Positions 44,370 through 54,433 are shown, counted from the stretch's first letter. The stretch: 64,000 bases of DNA from Sinorhizobium garamanticum (GCF_029892065.1 NZ_CP120374.1:868001-932000); one strand, 5' to 3'. Translations and numbers: made by a program. The notes: generated by a model not told the origin, from the sequence alone.

Positions 44370-46715
44370 CTACCGCGTTGTCTCCGTTGCTGCCTTCCCG
44401 CGCAGTCGCTCGATCGCCATCAGCACGCGCTCGGGCGTCGCCGGGGCGTCGATGCGCGGTGGGAGACGATATCCCGCAACGCTCGCCGCTGCCATTGATA
44501 TAGCTTCGAGAACGGAAATGCCCAACATGAAGGGCGGTTCCCCCACCGCCTTGGAGCGGCGGATGGTCTCCTCCCGGTTGACCGACCATTCGGCCAGACG
44601 CACGTTGAAGATGCGTGGCCGGTCGGAGGCGAGCGGGATCTTGTAGGTGGACGGCGCATGCGTGCGCAGCCGCCCCTTCGCGTCCCACCAGAGTTCTTCC
44701 GTCGTTAGCCAACCCATGCCCTGGACGAAGGCGCCCTCGACCTGGCCGACGTCGAGCGCGGGATTGAGCGACTTGCCGACATCGTGGATGATGTCCGTGC
44801 GGTCGACCTGGTATTCCCCGGTCAGCGTGTCGACGCTGACTTCGGAACACGAAGCGCCGTAGGCGTAGTAATAGAACGGACGGCCGCGGCCTTCGGAACG
44901 GTTCCAGTGGATCTTCGGCGTCTTGTAGAAGCCGGCAGCGGAAAGCTGAACGCGCGCCGTGTAGGCCGTCTTGATGAATTCCGGGAACGAGATGCGTTCG
45001 CTGCCGATCCTGACGACATTCGGCTCGAAGGCGACATCCGCTTCGCTGATGCCATAGCGTTCCGCCGCAAAGTTGACGAGCCGCGCCTTGATCTGCTGGG
45101 CCGCATTGGCGGCCGCCATGCCGTTCAGATCCGAGCCGGAGGAGGCGGCCGTCGCCGAGGTGTTCGGCACTTTGCCAGTGGAGGTCGCAGTGACCTTGAT
45201 CCGGTCGAGGTCGACCTGGAACTCGTCGGCCACGACCTGGGCGACCTTGGTGTAGAGCCCCTGCCCCATCTCGGTGCCGCCATGGTTCAGGTGGATCGAG
45301 CCGTCGGTATAGACATGGACCAGAGCGGCGGCCTGGTTGTATTCCGTCTTGGTGAAGGAGATGCCGAACTTCACCGGCGTCAGCGCGATGCCGCGCTTGA
45401 TTACGTGGTTCTCGCGGTTGAAGGCGAGAACGGCCTCACGCCGGGTGGCATAATCCGCCGACAGTTCGAGTTCCTCGATGATCCGCCCGATGATGTTGTC
45501 TTCCACCGTCTGGTGATAGGGCGTCAGATTGCGACCCTCTCCGCCATAGAAGTTGAGCTTGCGGATCTCGAGCGGATCCTTGCCGAGCGTATAGGCGATA
45601 TCCTCGATCATCCGCTCTCCGCCGACCATGCCCTGCGGTCCGCCGAAACCACGGAAGGCGGTATTCGACACCGTATTGGTCTTTATCGGCCGCGAGCGCA
45701 GCCGGACGTTCGGATAGAAATAGCAGTTGTCGGCGTGGAAAAGCGCGCGGTCCGTCACCGGACCGGAGAGATCCGCCGAAAAGCCGCAGCGCGCGGCAAA
45801 GACCGCATCGACCGCCTCGATCCTGCCGTCGTCGTCGAAGCCGATCTTGTAGTCGACATGGAAATCGTGGCGCTTGCCGGTCGCTGTCATGTCGTCATCG
45901 CGGTCGGGGCGGATCTTGACGGCCCGGCGATATTTTCGCGCCGCAACGGCAGCGACCGCCGCGAAAAGGTTCGCCTGTGTCTCCTTGCCGCCGAAACCGC
46001 CGCCCATGCGCCGAACATTGACCGTCACCGCATTGGAAGGCACGCCGAGCACCTGGGCGACCATATGTTGCGTCTCGCTCGGATGCTGGGTCGAGGCATA
46101 GACGGTCACCTCATCATCCTCGCCGGGGAACGCGAAGGAGATATGGCCCTCCAGGTAGAAGTGATCCTGACCGCCGATCCGCATCTCACCCTGAACGACG
46201 TTCTGTGCCTTGGCGAATCCGGCATCGATGTCGCCGCGTTCGAGCTTGAGCGGATCGATCACCAGCGGGTAGTTCGCAGCCTGGGCCTCCTTGACGTCCG
46301 TGACGTGCGGCAGGTCGCGATAGTCGATCTTGACCTTTGCCGCCGCCCGCCGCGCGGCATCGCGTGATGTCGCGATCACGGCGAAGATCGGCTGGCCGTG
46401 AAACTCGACCTTGCCGGTCGCAAAAACCGGATCGTCATGCTTGTGCGCGGGGCTGATATCGTTTTCGCCCGGAATGTCGTCCGCCGTCAGAATGCCGACG
46501 ACGCCGGCGCTGGCCCCGACTTCCGCAAAATCGATCGACAGGATTTCCGCGTGCGCCCGGGCGGACAGGCCAAGATAGGCGTGCAAGGTCCCTGCAGGCT
46601 CCGGAATGTCGTCGATATATTCGGCCGTGCCCGAGACATGCTTGTGGCCGGACTCGTGCTTCTCCTTCTCGTGAACGCCTCCGCGGATGCGGTCTATGGG
46701 CTGCATCACATTCAT
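44370..46715 (-). CDS. xdhB: Xanthine dehydrogenase, molybdenum-binding subunit
   Basis: 781 residues. Signatures include HVSGTAEYIDDIPEPAGTLH near the N-terminus, the Mo-cofactor loop RMGGGFGGKETQ, FRGFGGPQGM, HLNHGGTEMGQGLYTKVAQV and the catalytic-Glu segment KAVGEPPFMLG. It oxidises hypoxanthine and xanthine to urate. Twelve bases separate it from xdhA. Confidence 0.97.
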   Translation of the reverse strand: MNVMQPIDRIRGGVHEKEKHESGHKHVSGTAEYIDDIPEPAGTLHAYLGLSARAHAEILSIDFAEVGASAGVVGILTADDIPGENDISPAHKHDDPVFATGKVEFHGQPIFAVIATSRDAARRAAAKVKIDYRDLPHVTDVKEAQAANYPLVIDPLKLERGDIDAGFAKAQNVVQGEMRIGGQDHFYLEGHISFAFPGEDDEVTVYASTQHPSETQHMVAQVLGVPSNAVTVNVRRMGGGFGGKETQANLFAAVAAVAARKYRRAVKIRPDRDDDMTATGKRHDFHVDYKIGFDDDGRIEAVDAVFAARCGFSADLSGPVTDRALFHADNCYFYPNVRLRSRPIKTNTVSNTAFRGFGGPQGMVGGERMIEDIAYTLGKDPLEIRKLNFYGGEGRNLTPYHQTVEDNIIGRIIEELELSADYATRREAVLAFNRENHVIKRGIALTPVKFGISFTKTEYNQAAALVHVYTDGSIHLNHGGTEMGQGLYTKVAQVVADEFQVDLDRIKVTATSTGKVPNTSATAASSGSDLNGMAAANAAQQIKARLVNFAAERYGISEADVAFEPNVVRIGSERISFPEFIKTAYTARVQLSAAGFYKTPKIHWNRSEGRGRPFYYYAYGASCSEVSVDTLTGEYQVDRTDIIHDVGKSLNPALDVGQVEGAFVQGMGWLTTEELWWDAKGRLRTHAPSTYKIPLASDRPRIFNVRLAEWSVNREETIRRSKAVGEPPFMLGISVLEAISMAAASVAGYRLPPRIDAPATPERVLMAIERLRGKAATETTR

Positions 46716-46727
46716 GGCTCAAACTCC

Positions 46728-48209
46728 CTAAACCGCGACGGCGACAGCGCGATCGAGCCGGACGCGTCCGGCCTCCTGCGTTTCCAGGTAAAAGCGGCGG
46801 AGCAGGTTCTTCGCCACGAGCATGCGGTATTCCGCCGAGGCGCGCCAATCGGTCAAAGGCGTGAAGTCCTCGGCAAAGGCGGCAACGGCGGTTTCGACCG
46901 TCGCGTCGGTCCAATCCGCGCCTTTGAGCGCCGCCTCCACCTTCGAGGCGCGCTTCGGCGTGCCGGCCATTCCGCCGAAAGCGATCGCCGCGTCGGCGAT
47001 CTTGCCCCGTCCGTCGAGCGTCACACGAAAGGCGCCGCAAACGGCGGAAATATCTTCGTCCAGCCGCTTCGTCACCTTGTAGACGGCAAAGCGGGCCGCC
47101 TCCTTGAGGAAGGGGATGCGTACGGCTTCGACAAATTCGCCGGGTTCGCGATCCTGCTTTCCGTATTCGATGAAGAATGCCTCCACCGGCAAGGTCCGAC
47201 GCCGTGCGCCCTTGCGCAGCATCACCGATGCGCCGAGCGCGATCAGCGCCGGCGGCGTGTCGCCGATCGGCGAACCATTGGCAATGTTGCCGCCGACAGT
47301 ACCCATGTTGCGCACCTGCTGGCCGCCGATTCTGTCCCAAAGTTCCCGCATCTGCGGGAAGTGTTGCGCGATCACCGGATAGGCCTCGGTATAGCTGACG
47401 CCGGCGCCGAGCGTGATGCCGTCAATATCGACGGAAATCCGGCGCAGTTCCTCGAGGTGCGAGATGTGCACAACCGGCGCGATGTCGCGCATGAACTTCG
47501 TTACCCAAAGACCGACATCGGTCGAGCCCGCGACGATCGTCGCTTTCGGGTCGGCTTCGAGTACGGCAGCAAAGTCGTCGACATTGGCCGGCAGCACGAA
47601 GCGTTCAGCCTCCTTGCCGATCACGACGCGGCGGCCATCCTGAAGCGCGGCAAGCTGCCTGCCGATATTTTCGCGCTCCGCGACGAGCGGATCCTTTCCG
47701 ACCTCACCGATCGACGAGATCGCTTCCGCCGCGCGAATGATCGCCGCATAGCCGGTGCAGCGACAGAGATTGCCCTGCAGCGCCTTTTCGATCTCCTGAA
47801 CGCTCGGCTTCGGATTTTCCATCCAGAGGCCGTAGAGCGACATGACAAAGCCCGGCGTGCAGAAGCCGCACTGCGACGCGTGCGTGTCGACCATCGCCTG
47901 CTGCACCGGGTGAAGCGGGCCGCTCGGCTGAGCCAGCGCATCGACGGTGACGACGTGACAGCCGTCGAGCGAACCGACAAAACGAATGCAGGCGTTGATG
48001 GATTCGTATTTCAATTGACCGCCAAGAAGCCGGCCGACGAGCACGGTGCAGGCGCCGCAGTCGCCCTCGGCGCAGCCTTCCTTGGTTCCGCGCAGGTTTC
48101 GGTCGATGCGCAGGAAATCGAGGAGCGTCTGGACCGGCGAAACGTCGGCAAGCTCGACGAGCCGGTCGTTCAGCAGGAAACGGATCGTGTTGCGGATTTC
48201 AATCGTCAT
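46728..48209 (-). CDS. xdhA: Xanthine dehydrogenase, FeS/FAD subunit
   Basis: 493 residues. The plant-type [2Fe-2S] site has Cys46, Cys51 and Cys54 (GCAEGDCGACTV) and Cys74; the second cluster has Cys114, Cys117, Cys149 and Cys151 (SQCGFCTPG, GNLCRCTGY). The FAD domain (about 195-370) has TIVAGSTDVGLWVTKFM and GTVGGNIANGSPIGDTPPAL. The start was set at MTIEIRN with GGGAG before it; the longer open frame upstream covers uraH. It is 5 bases after uraH, so uraH-xdhA-xdhB-xdhC look like one unit. Confidence 0.96.
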   Translation of the reverse strand: MTIEIRNTIRFLLNDRLVELADVSPVQTLLDFLRIDRNLRGTKEGCAEGDCGACTVLVGRLLGGQLKYESINACIRFVGSLDGCHVVTVDALAQPSGPLHPVQQAMVDTHASQCGFCTPGFVMSLYGLWMENPKPSVQEIEKALQGNLCRCTGYAAIIRAAEAISSIGEVGKDPLVAERENIGRQLAALQDGRRVVIGKEAERFVLPANVDDFAAVLEADPKATIVAGSTDVGLWVTKFMRDIAPVVHISHLEELRRISVDIDGITLGAGVSYTEAYPVIAQHFPQMRELWDRIGGQQVRNMGTVGGNIANGSPIGDTPPALIALGASVMLRKGARRRTLPVEAFFIEYGKQDREPGEFVEAVRIPFLKEAARFAVYKVTKRLDEDISAVCGAFRVTLDGRGKIADAAIAFGGMAGTPKRASKVEAALKGADWTDATVETAVAAFAEDFTPLTDWRASAEYRMLVAKNLLRRFYLETQEAGRVRLDRAVAVAV

Positions 48210-48214
48210 GGGGA

Positions 48215-48586
48215 TCAGCTCCCGCGGTAGGTCGAGTAGCCATACGGCGAAAGCAGGAGCGGCACGTGATAATGCGCCCCTTGGTCGGCGATCCCGAAGC
48301 GGATTGGAATAATGTCGAGGAAAGGATTGGCGCCGCACTCTGCGGCCGGGCCGAGATATTCGCCGGCGTGGAAACGCAGCTCGTAGGTCCCGCTTTCCAT
48401 GCGCTCGCCGGCAAGCAGCGGCTGGTCACAGCGGCCATCGTCGTTGGTCCTCGTGGAGACGAGATGCTCGGCCCGCTCGCCATCGAACCGGTAGAGTTCG
48501 ATGTGCAGGTTGCTGGCCGGCTTGCCGCTTGCCGTGTCCAGCACGTGGGTCGTCAGGCGGCCGGCGTTTCCACCTTGAGATTGCAT
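48215..48586 (-). CDS. uraH: 5-Hydroxyisourate hydrolase
   Basis: 123 residues, transthyretin-like. [20 protein letters not shown] carries the active-site His, [18 protein letters not shown] is the diagnostic C-terminal tetrapeptide region. It hydrolyses 5-hydroxyisourate to OHCU. It sits just upstream of xdhA and is divergent from the puuE-uraD fusion that takes the next step. Confidence 0.95.
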   Translation of the reverse strand: MQSQGGNAGRLTTHVLDTASGKPASNLHIELYRFDGERAEHLVSTRTNDDGRCDQPLLAGERMESGTYELRFHAGEYLGPAAECGANPFLDIIPIRFGIADQGAHYHVPLLLSPYGYSTYRGS

Positions 48587-48735
48587 GCGTTTCGCTCCTC
48601 CCGAAGTCAGCTTTCCATTGCACAGTATCCGGAGGGGAGATGTCCCTGTGTAGCGGCCCCAGCCTTCGAGACTTTCAAATTTTTTGGGGGGAATGAGCAG
48701 GCGGCTTTCTCGCTACCAATTGGGAGGCAGAGACA

Positions 48736-50172
48736 ATGTCTGGAGGAGCCGCTTTCATGAGATACCCCCGCGATCTTCACGGCTATGGCCCAAATCCCCG
48801 CGCCGTCTGGCCGGACGGCGCGCGGATCGCCGTCCAGTTCGTGATCAATTATGAGGAGGGCGGCGAAAACTGCGTGCTGCATGGCGATGCGGCATCGGAG
48901 GCCTTCCTGTCGGAGATTGTCGGCGCCCAGGCCTGGCCGGGTCAGCGCCACTGGAACATGGAGTCGATCTACGAATATGGCGCGCGCGCCGGTTTCTGGC
49001 GCCTGCACCGCCTGTTCACGGATCGCGATGTGCCCGCCACCGTCTATGGCGTGGCAACGGCGCTCAAGCGATCACCCGCCCAGGTCGCGGCAATGCAGGA
49101 GGCCGGCTGGGAGATTGCCTCGCACGGCCTGAAATGGATCGAGCACAAGGATTTCAGCATCGAAAGGGAGCGGGCCGAAATCGCCGAGGCGATCCGTCTC
49201 CACACGGTCGTCACCGGCGAGCGGCCGCGCGGCTGGTACACAGGCCGCTGCTCGGAAAACACGCTTGATCTGGTGACCGATGCCGGCGGCTTCGACTATG
49301 TCTCGGATTCCTATGCCGACGACCTTCCCTACTGGCATGAGCACGACGGCAAGCACCAGCTCATCATTCCCTACACGCTGGACGCCAACGACATGCGCTT
49401 TGCGACGGCGCAAGGTTTCAACAGCGGCGAACAGTTCTTCAGCTATCTGAAGGACAGCTTCGACGTTCTCTACGCCGAGGGTGCTGCCGGCTCGCCGAAA
49501 ATGATGAGCATCGGCCTCCACTGCCGTCTCGCTGGCCGGCCGGGAAGGATCGCCGCGCTCGCCCGCTTCCTCGATTATGTGAAGGGGTATGAGAAGGTCT
49601 GGCTTGCCCGCCGCATCGACATCGCCCGCCACTGGGCGAGGACCTACCCCTTCGAGACCGATAACGGCCGTCCCTCCCGCCTTTCCGAAGAGGCCTTCGT
49701 CGCCCGCTTCGGCGGCGTCTTCGAACACTCGAAGTGGATTGCCAAACGCGCCTTCGCCGGCGAGCTTTCACCAGCGAACGACACGGCGATTGGGCTCCAC
49801 GCGGCGCTCGTCCATGCCTTTCGCAGCGCCACGGACGAGGAGCGGCTGGCCGTTCTCAACGCCCACCCCGATCTCGCTGGCAAACTCGCGCAGGCAAAAC
49901 GCCTCACCGAGAGCTCGACGAATGAGCAGGCTTCGGCCGGTCTCGATGCGCTGACGGACGGCGAGCGCGAGCGGTTCACGACGCTCAACAGCGCCTATGT
50001 CGAAAAATTCGGCTTCCCCTTCATCATGGCGGTCAAGGGACGGCGCAAGGACGAGATCCTCGCCGCCTTCGAGAACCGGATCGGCAACGACCGCGAGACC
50101 GAGTTCGACACGGCCTGTCGTCAGGTGGAAAGGATCGCGCTCCTCCGCCTCCAGGACATGCTGCCAAACTGA
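48736..50172 (+). CDS. Fused allantoinase (PuuE) and OHCU decarboxylase (UraD)
   Basis: 478 residues, two enzymes in one chain. Residues 1-305 are PuuE, a polysaccharide-deacetylase-fold allantoinase (MRYPRDLHGYGPNPRAVWPD; EIASHGLKWIEH; GLHCRLAGRPGR). About 320-475 is UraD: FEHSKWIAKRAFAG, NAHPDLAGKLAQAKRLTESS with the catalytic His, and FGFPFIMAVKGR. It converts OHCU to S-allantoin, then allantoin to allantoate. The start at 48736 has GGGAGG; an ATG at 48757 also has GGAGGAG and would remove seven residues. Confidence 0.95.
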   Translation: MSGGAAFMRYPRDLHGYGPNPRAVWPDGARIAVQFVINYEEGGENCVLHGDAASEAFLSEIVGAQAWPGQRHWNMESIYEYGARAGFWRLHRLFTDRDVPATVYGVATALKRSPAQVAAMQEAGWEIASHGLKWIEHKDFSIERERAEIAEAIRLHTVVTGERPRGWYTGRCSENTLDLVTDAGGFDYVSDSYADDLPYWHEHDGKHQLIIPYTLDANDMRFATAQGFNSGEQFFSYLKDSFDVLYAEGAAGSPKMMSIGLHCRLAGRPGRIAALARFLDYVKGYEKVWLARRIDIARHWARTYPFETDNGRPSRLSEEAFVARFGGVFEHSKWIAKRAFAGELSPANDTAIGLHAALVHAFRSATDEERLAVLNAHPDLAGKLAQAKRLTESSTNEQASAGLDALTDGERERFTTLNSAYVEKFGFPFIMAVKGRRKDEILAAFENRIGNDRETEFDTACRQVERIALLRLQDMLPN

Positions 50173-50241
50173 GGACATACGATGACGGAAGGCGGCGTCA
50201 GCCGTCTGCGCGTCTTTGGACTGATCGTGGAGGCCGCAAAA

Positions 50242-50727
50242 ATGAAGGAGATCGCCATCCAGCCCTTGACCCGCGAGGCTTTCGCGCCTTTCGGCGACGT
50301 CATCGAGACGGAGAATGCCCACAGCTTTCCGATCAATGGCGGACGGTGCATGCGCTATCACGACCTCGCCAGGATCGAGATTGCGGGCGAAAAGGCCCGC
50401 CCGATGATCAGCATCGTGCGCGGGGAGCCTTACGCCCTGCCCCTGACATTGACGATGGTTGAGCGTCACCCGCTTGGGAGCCAGGCCTTCATCCCGCTCG
50501 GAAACAATCCGTTCCTGGTCGTGGTTTCCGAAGAGACGGCCGATGGACCCGGCGAACCGCGCGCCTTCCTGACGACGCCGGGCCAGGGGGTCAACATCGC
50601 CCGCAACGTCTGGCACGGCATCCTGACGCCCCTGGAGGGTGTTTCCGATTTCGCGGTGATCGACCGCGGCGGTGAAGGCGTGAACCTGGAGGAACATTTC
50701 TTCGAGGAGCCGTTCCTCCTGCGGTAA
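50242..50727 (+). CDS. allA: Ureidoglycolate lyase
   Basis: 161 residues, the usual length. IQPLTREAFAPFGDVIETEN, MVERHPLGSQAFIPLG, then VNIARNVWHGILTPL are family hallmarks. It splits ureidoglycolate to glyoxylate and urea. The start at 50242 follows GTGGAGGCCGCAAAA; a longer reading from 50182 overlaps nothing but lacks family support. The glyoxylate would feed Gcl at 31-33 kb. An allantoate amidohydrolase was not found in this window. Confidence 0.93.
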   Translation: MKEIAIQPLTREAFAPFGDVIETENAHSFPINGGRCMRYHDLARIEIAGEKARPMISIVRGEPYALPLTLTMVERHPLGSQAFIPLGNNPFLVVVSEETADGPGEPRAFLTTPGQGVNIARNVWHGILTPLEGVSDFAVIDRGGEGVNLEEHFFEEPFLLR

Positions 50728-50791
50728 CCCGCCATCGAGATCGGGATAAGCGCGAAGGCCCCTCCTCCCGGCCCTGCCGGCGGTATGATGC

Positions 50792-52420
50792 TCAGCCCAC
50801 TTCGACGCCGACCTGGACCCTTTGCATGCGACGGGCAGCCTGGACCCGTGGATCCGGGTCGAGACCGGCGTCGAGCAGACGGCGCGTATAGTCGCGCTGC
50901 GGGTTTTCGAAGATCTGCCTGACCGTGCCGAGTTCGACGCATTCGCCCGCCTGCATCACCATCACATGATCGGCGAAATCGCGCACCACCGGCAGGTCGT
51001 GGGCGATGAAGATAAAGGCAATTCCGAGCTCACGCCGGAGCTTGTCGAGCAGTGCGATCACCTGCGCCTGGATGGATACGTCGAGCGCGGAGACCGCCTC
51101 GTCGCAAACGATGAGTTCGGGCCGGAGAGCCAGCGCGCGGGCGATCGCGATCCTTTGGCGCTGGCCGCCGGAGAACTGGTGCGGATAGCGTTCGGCGTGG
51201 GCGGGCGAGAGGCCAACCTGCGTCAGCAGTTCCTCCACGCGTGCGCGCCACTGCGCCTTCGGTAGGATCTCGGGATGAATGACCCAGGCCTCGGATATCA
51301 GTTGATAGACCGTCATGCGCGGGTTGAGCGACTGCGTCGGATCCTGAAACACCATCTGCATCTGGCGGCGGAGCTGATAGAGCTCCTTGGCCGGCATTTT
51401 CAGAAGGTCCCGGCCCTTCCAATAGGCATGGCCCGAGTCGCTTTCATCGAGGCGCAGGAGCGCGCGCGCCAGCGTCGACTTTCCCGATCCGCTTTCACCG
51501 ACAACGGCCATCGTCTCCCCCGGCTGCAGCGTGAAGGACACCCCTTTCAAGGCCCTGAAGGAGCCATAGGATTTGCAGAGATTTTCGACCTTCAGAAGCG
51601 GCTCGCCGCGGGCATCAGGTTCGTGCATCTCGCCCCGACCGGGAGCGGCCGAAATCAGCTTGCGCGTGTAGGGATGCTTGGGATTGTGATAGACCTCGTC
51701 CGGCGTCCCGGTCTCCACAATCTCGCCTGCGTTCATCACGACCACCCGGTCGGCGATGTCGGCGACGACACCGAGATCGTGGGTGATCAACAGCAGTCCG
51801 AGGCCGGTTTCCTCCTGCAATTCGCCGAGGAGGGCAAGCACCTCGGCCTGTACGGTCACATCGAGCGCAGTCGTCGGCTCGTCAGCAATGACGATGTCGG
51901 GTTTGAGCGCAAGCGCCGTCGCGATCATCAGACGCTGCCGCTGGCCGCCGGAGAACTGATGCGGGTATTTGCGCATCGCCATTTCCGGTGCGGGAATGCC
52001 GACACGCTTCAGAAGATCGAGCGCCCGCGCGCGTGCTGCGTCGGGCCCGATCCCATGAATGCGCATGACCTCGATGATCTGCCAGCCGACGGTGAAAACC
52101 GGGTTCAGATGACTTAACGGGTCCTGGAAGATCATGGCGATCCGCTTGCCGTTGATCGCACGACGCTGGTCATCGGACATGGCGAGCAGGTTCCTGCCGG
52201 CGAAAATGACCTCGCCGCTGGTGATCTCGCCTGGCGGCATGTCGATCAGGTTCATGATCGCGGAGGCGGAGACGGATTTGCCGGAGCCGCTTTCGCCCAG
52301 GATCGCCAGCGTCTCGCCGCGATCGAGATGCCAGCTTATGTTGCGCACCGCATGCACCGTTCCGCCAGCCGTATGGAACTGAACGGACAGGTTGCGAACT
52401 TCAAGCAGATGCTCAGCCAT
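50792..52420 (-). CDS. Double ABC ATPase (DppD-DppF fusion)
   Basis: 542 residues with two complete ATPase units. The first has GESGSGKS, FQDPLSHLNP, FSGGQRQRLMIATAL and IVIADEP; the second has GESGSGKS, FQDPTQSLNP, FSGGQRQRIAIARAL and LIVCDEA followed by VSALDVS. HPYTRKLISAAPGRG marks the linker. The second Walker B ends in DEA rather than the common DEP; the catalytic Glu is kept. It energises the importer encoded by the following permeases and binding protein. It overlaps the DppC-type gene by eight bases. Confidence 0.95.
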   Translation of the reverse strand: MAEHLLEVRNLSVQFHTAGGTVHAVRNISWHLDRGETLAILGESGSGKSVSASAIMNLIDMPPGEITSGEVIFAGRNLLAMSDDQRRAINGKRIAMIFQDPLSHLNPVFTVGWQIIEVMRIHGIGPDAARARALDLLKRVGIPAPEMAMRKYPHQFSGGQRQRLMIATALALKPDIVIADEPTTALDVTVQAEVLALLGELQEETGLGLLLITHDLGVVADIADRVVVMNAGEIVETGTPDEVYHNPKHPYTRKLISAAPGRGEMHEPDARGEPLLKVENLCKSYGSFRALKGVSFTLQPGETMAVVGESGSGKSTLARALLRLDESDSGHAYWKGRDLLKMPAKELYQLRRQMQMVFQDPTQSLNPRMTVYQLISEAWVIHPEILPKAQWRARVEELLTQVGLSPAHAERYPHQFSGGQRQRIAIARALALRPELIVCDEAVSALDVSIQAQVIALLDKLRRELGIAFIFIAHDLPVVRDFADHVMVMQAGECVELGTVRQIFENPQRDYTRRLLDAGLDPDPRVQAARRMQRVQVGVEVG

Positions 52421-53345
52421 TCTTGCGGCCTCCGATTTCCAGTCTCCAGCGCTGTGCCGGATCGAGGGCGACGCGCATCCAGTTGGATAGCAGGTTGAGC
52501 GACAGCGTCGTCAGAATGATCGCCAGACCCGGCCAGAAGGCCAACCACCAGGCGTTGGTGAGGTATTGCTTGCCTTGCGCAACCATCAGGCCCCAGGTCA
52601 CTTCGGGCGGCTGAATGCCGATGCCGAGGAAGGAAAGCGAGGACTCGGCCAGCATGACGAAGGCGAAGTCGAGCGTCGCTATGGTGACGAGCGTCGGGAC
52701 GACCATCGGCAGGATATGGCGGAAGACAATCCGCAAGGACGACGCCCCCATGACCTTTGCCGCCTGCACGAACATGCGCTGGCGGATTTCTAAGACCTCG
52801 GCCCGCGTCGTACGCAGATAGACAGGGATCCGCGTGATGGCGAGAACGATCACGATATTGCCGACCGACGGCGCCAGCATGTAGAGCACGATCACCGCGA
52901 GAAGCAGCGACGGGAAGGACATGATCACATCCGCAAGGCGCATGATCACGTTCGACACCCGCTCCGACGCGTAACCCGCAACGAGGCCAAGCAGCGCACC
53001 GACGACGCCGGAACAGACGACAGCGCCGGCGGCGATCATCAAGGTGTTTTGCGCGGCGACGACGATGCGGGCGAGCAGCGGCCGACCGAGCGCATCGGCC
53101 CCGAGCAAGAAAAGCCAGCCCCGATCCAACGTAAACGGCGCCAGGTTGCGCGCGCGCAGGTTTTGGGCGACGGCGGCCTCGCGGAGCAGCATCGGTCCGA
53201 AGAGCGCGCACAATATCGCAAGAATGAGGAAGACCGTCGCAAAGAACGCAAACTTGTCGCGCCACAGCATGCCGAGGAGCACATGCGCCTTGCCGCGCTG
53301 CTTTATCGAGATCTGCGTGGATGGCAAAGTACTGGACATGGACAT
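52413..53345 (-). CDS. ABC transporter permease, DppC type
   Basis: 310 residues. The N-terminal segment WRDKFAFFATVFLILAILCA followed by LFGPMLL, the domain-start motif DRGWLFLLGADALGRPLLARIV, and the docking loop MFVQAAKVMGASSLRIVFRH fit the DppC group. It lies between the ATPase (8-base overlap) and the DppB-type permease (5-base gap). Confidence 0.93.
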   Translation of the reverse strand: MSMSSTLPSTQISIKQRGKAHVLLGMLWRDKFAFFATVFLILAILCALFGPMLLREAAVAQNLRARNLAPFTLDRGWLFLLGADALGRPLLARIVVAAQNTLMIAAGAVVCSGVVGALLGLVAGYASERVSNVIMRLADVIMSFPSLLLAVIVLYMLAPSVGNIVIVLAITRIPVYLRTTRAEVLEIRQRMFVQAAKVMGASSLRIVFRHILPMVVPTLVTIATLDFAFVMLAESSLSFLGIGIQPPEVTWGLMVAQGKQYLTNAWWLAFWPGLAIILTTLSLNLLSNWMRVALDPAQRWRLEIGGRKNG

Positions 53346-53350
53346 GGCCT

Positions 53351-54265
53351 TCAGGTCCTGAGGCGTGGATCGAGCAATGTGTAGGCAATGTCGATCAGCA
53401 GGTTCATGACGAAGATCGCAAGCGCGGTGACCATGATCGCCGCAAGGATCACGTTGAAATCGCGCTGCAGGATGGAGTCGATCATCAGCTTGCCGACGCC
53501 GGGAAAGCCGAAGATCGTCTCGACGACAACCGCGCCGTTCAACATCGCGGCCGCCTGGTCGCCGATGACCGTGATCACCGGCAGCATGGCGTTGCGCAGC
53601 GTGTGGACGAATATGATCGAGCGATTTCCGACGCCCTTGGCGCGCGCGGTTTTCACATAGGCGGATCCGAAAGCCGTCATCATCGAACCGCGCACCACCT
53701 GAAGAATCAAGCCGAATGGCCGGATGAACAGCACCGCTACCGGCAGGATCCAGTGCCAGACCGTGCCGGTACCTGACGTCGGGACCCAGCCGAGCGTGAT
53801 GGAAAAGACGACGATGCCGACGATCGCGATCCAGAAATCCGGCGCCGATGCACCGATGAGCGAAACAAGAGAGACGAAACGATCGAACAGGCCGCCCGGG
53901 CGGAAGGCTGCGACCGAGCCGATGGTGATGGCGAGCGCGGTCACCAGCGCGATGGTGATCAGCGCCAGCTGCAGCGTCCAGGTGAAGGACTCGAGAACCA
54001 CGTCGATCGCAGGACGCGCCTTGCGGATCGAGTCGCCGAAGTCGAGCTGCAGGACGTCCAAGACATAGCGTCCGAACTGCTGGATAAGAGGATCGTTCAG
54101 CCCATGCAGTTCGCGGAACTGGTCGAGCATTTCCTGCGTCGCATCGATCGGCAGGAACAAGGCTGCCGGATCGCCCGTCAGCCGCGACAGGAAGAACACC
54201 ATCACCACGAGCGCGACGAGCGAGAAGAAACTCGACACGATGCGCCTCATCATCTTTTTTCCCAT
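53351..54265 (-). CDS. ABC transporter permease, DppB type
   Basis: 304 residues from the ATG at 54265 (AGTAGGACCG before it); an upstream open frame is repeat DNA. SFFSLVALVVMVFFLSRLTG is the first helix; HGLNDPLIQQFGRYVLDVLQ is a DppB hallmark; SAYVKTARAKGVGNRSIIFV is the docking loop. It belongs to the minus-strand importer operon, 168 bases after the binding-protein gene, with a repeat copy in the gap. Confidence 0.93.
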   Translation of the reverse strand: MGKKMMRRIVSSFFSLVALVVMVFFLSRLTGDPAALFLPIDATQEMLDQFRELHGLNDPLIQQFGRYVLDVLQLDFGDSIRKARPAIDVVLESFTWTLQLALITIALVTALAITIGSVAAFRPGGLFDRFVSLVSLIGASAPDFWIAIVGIVVFSITLGWVPTSGTGTVWHWILPVAVLFIRPFGLILQVVRGSMMTAFGSAYVKTARAKGVGNRSIIFVHTLRNAMLPVITVIGDQAAAMLNGAVVVETIFGFPGVGKLMIDSILQRDFNVILAAIMVTALAIFVMNLLIDIAYTLLDPRLRT

Positions 54266-54285
54266 CGGTCCTACTCCCGATTGTT

Positions 54286-54389
54286 TACCGCATGTTGCCT
54301 TGAACCGGAGCCGACTCAAGAAAAACCTGCGGTAATTCAAAGTGCTACAGCGAGCTTTGGTGCATCTGGAAGACACGCGCGCTGTAGGG
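54286..54389. repeat. Two-hairpin dispersed repeat, copy 5
   Basis: CCGCATGTTGCCTTGAACCG, AGCCGACTCAAG, then CGGTAATTCAAAGTGCTACA and a hairpin GACACGCGCGCTGTAG. It sits between the binding-protein gene and the DppB gene, inside a transporter operon. Confidence 0.65.
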
Positions 54390-54433
54390 AAAGGCGGAAG
54401 TTGCCGCCCGCCTTTCCCGTTCCAAAGTCCGCT

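Noticed and set aside
46398..48230. 610-codon plus-strand open frame opposite xdhA
   Set aside because: Arg/Asp-rich translation typical of antisense to a high-GC gene; xdhA has all its FeS cysteines on the minus strand.
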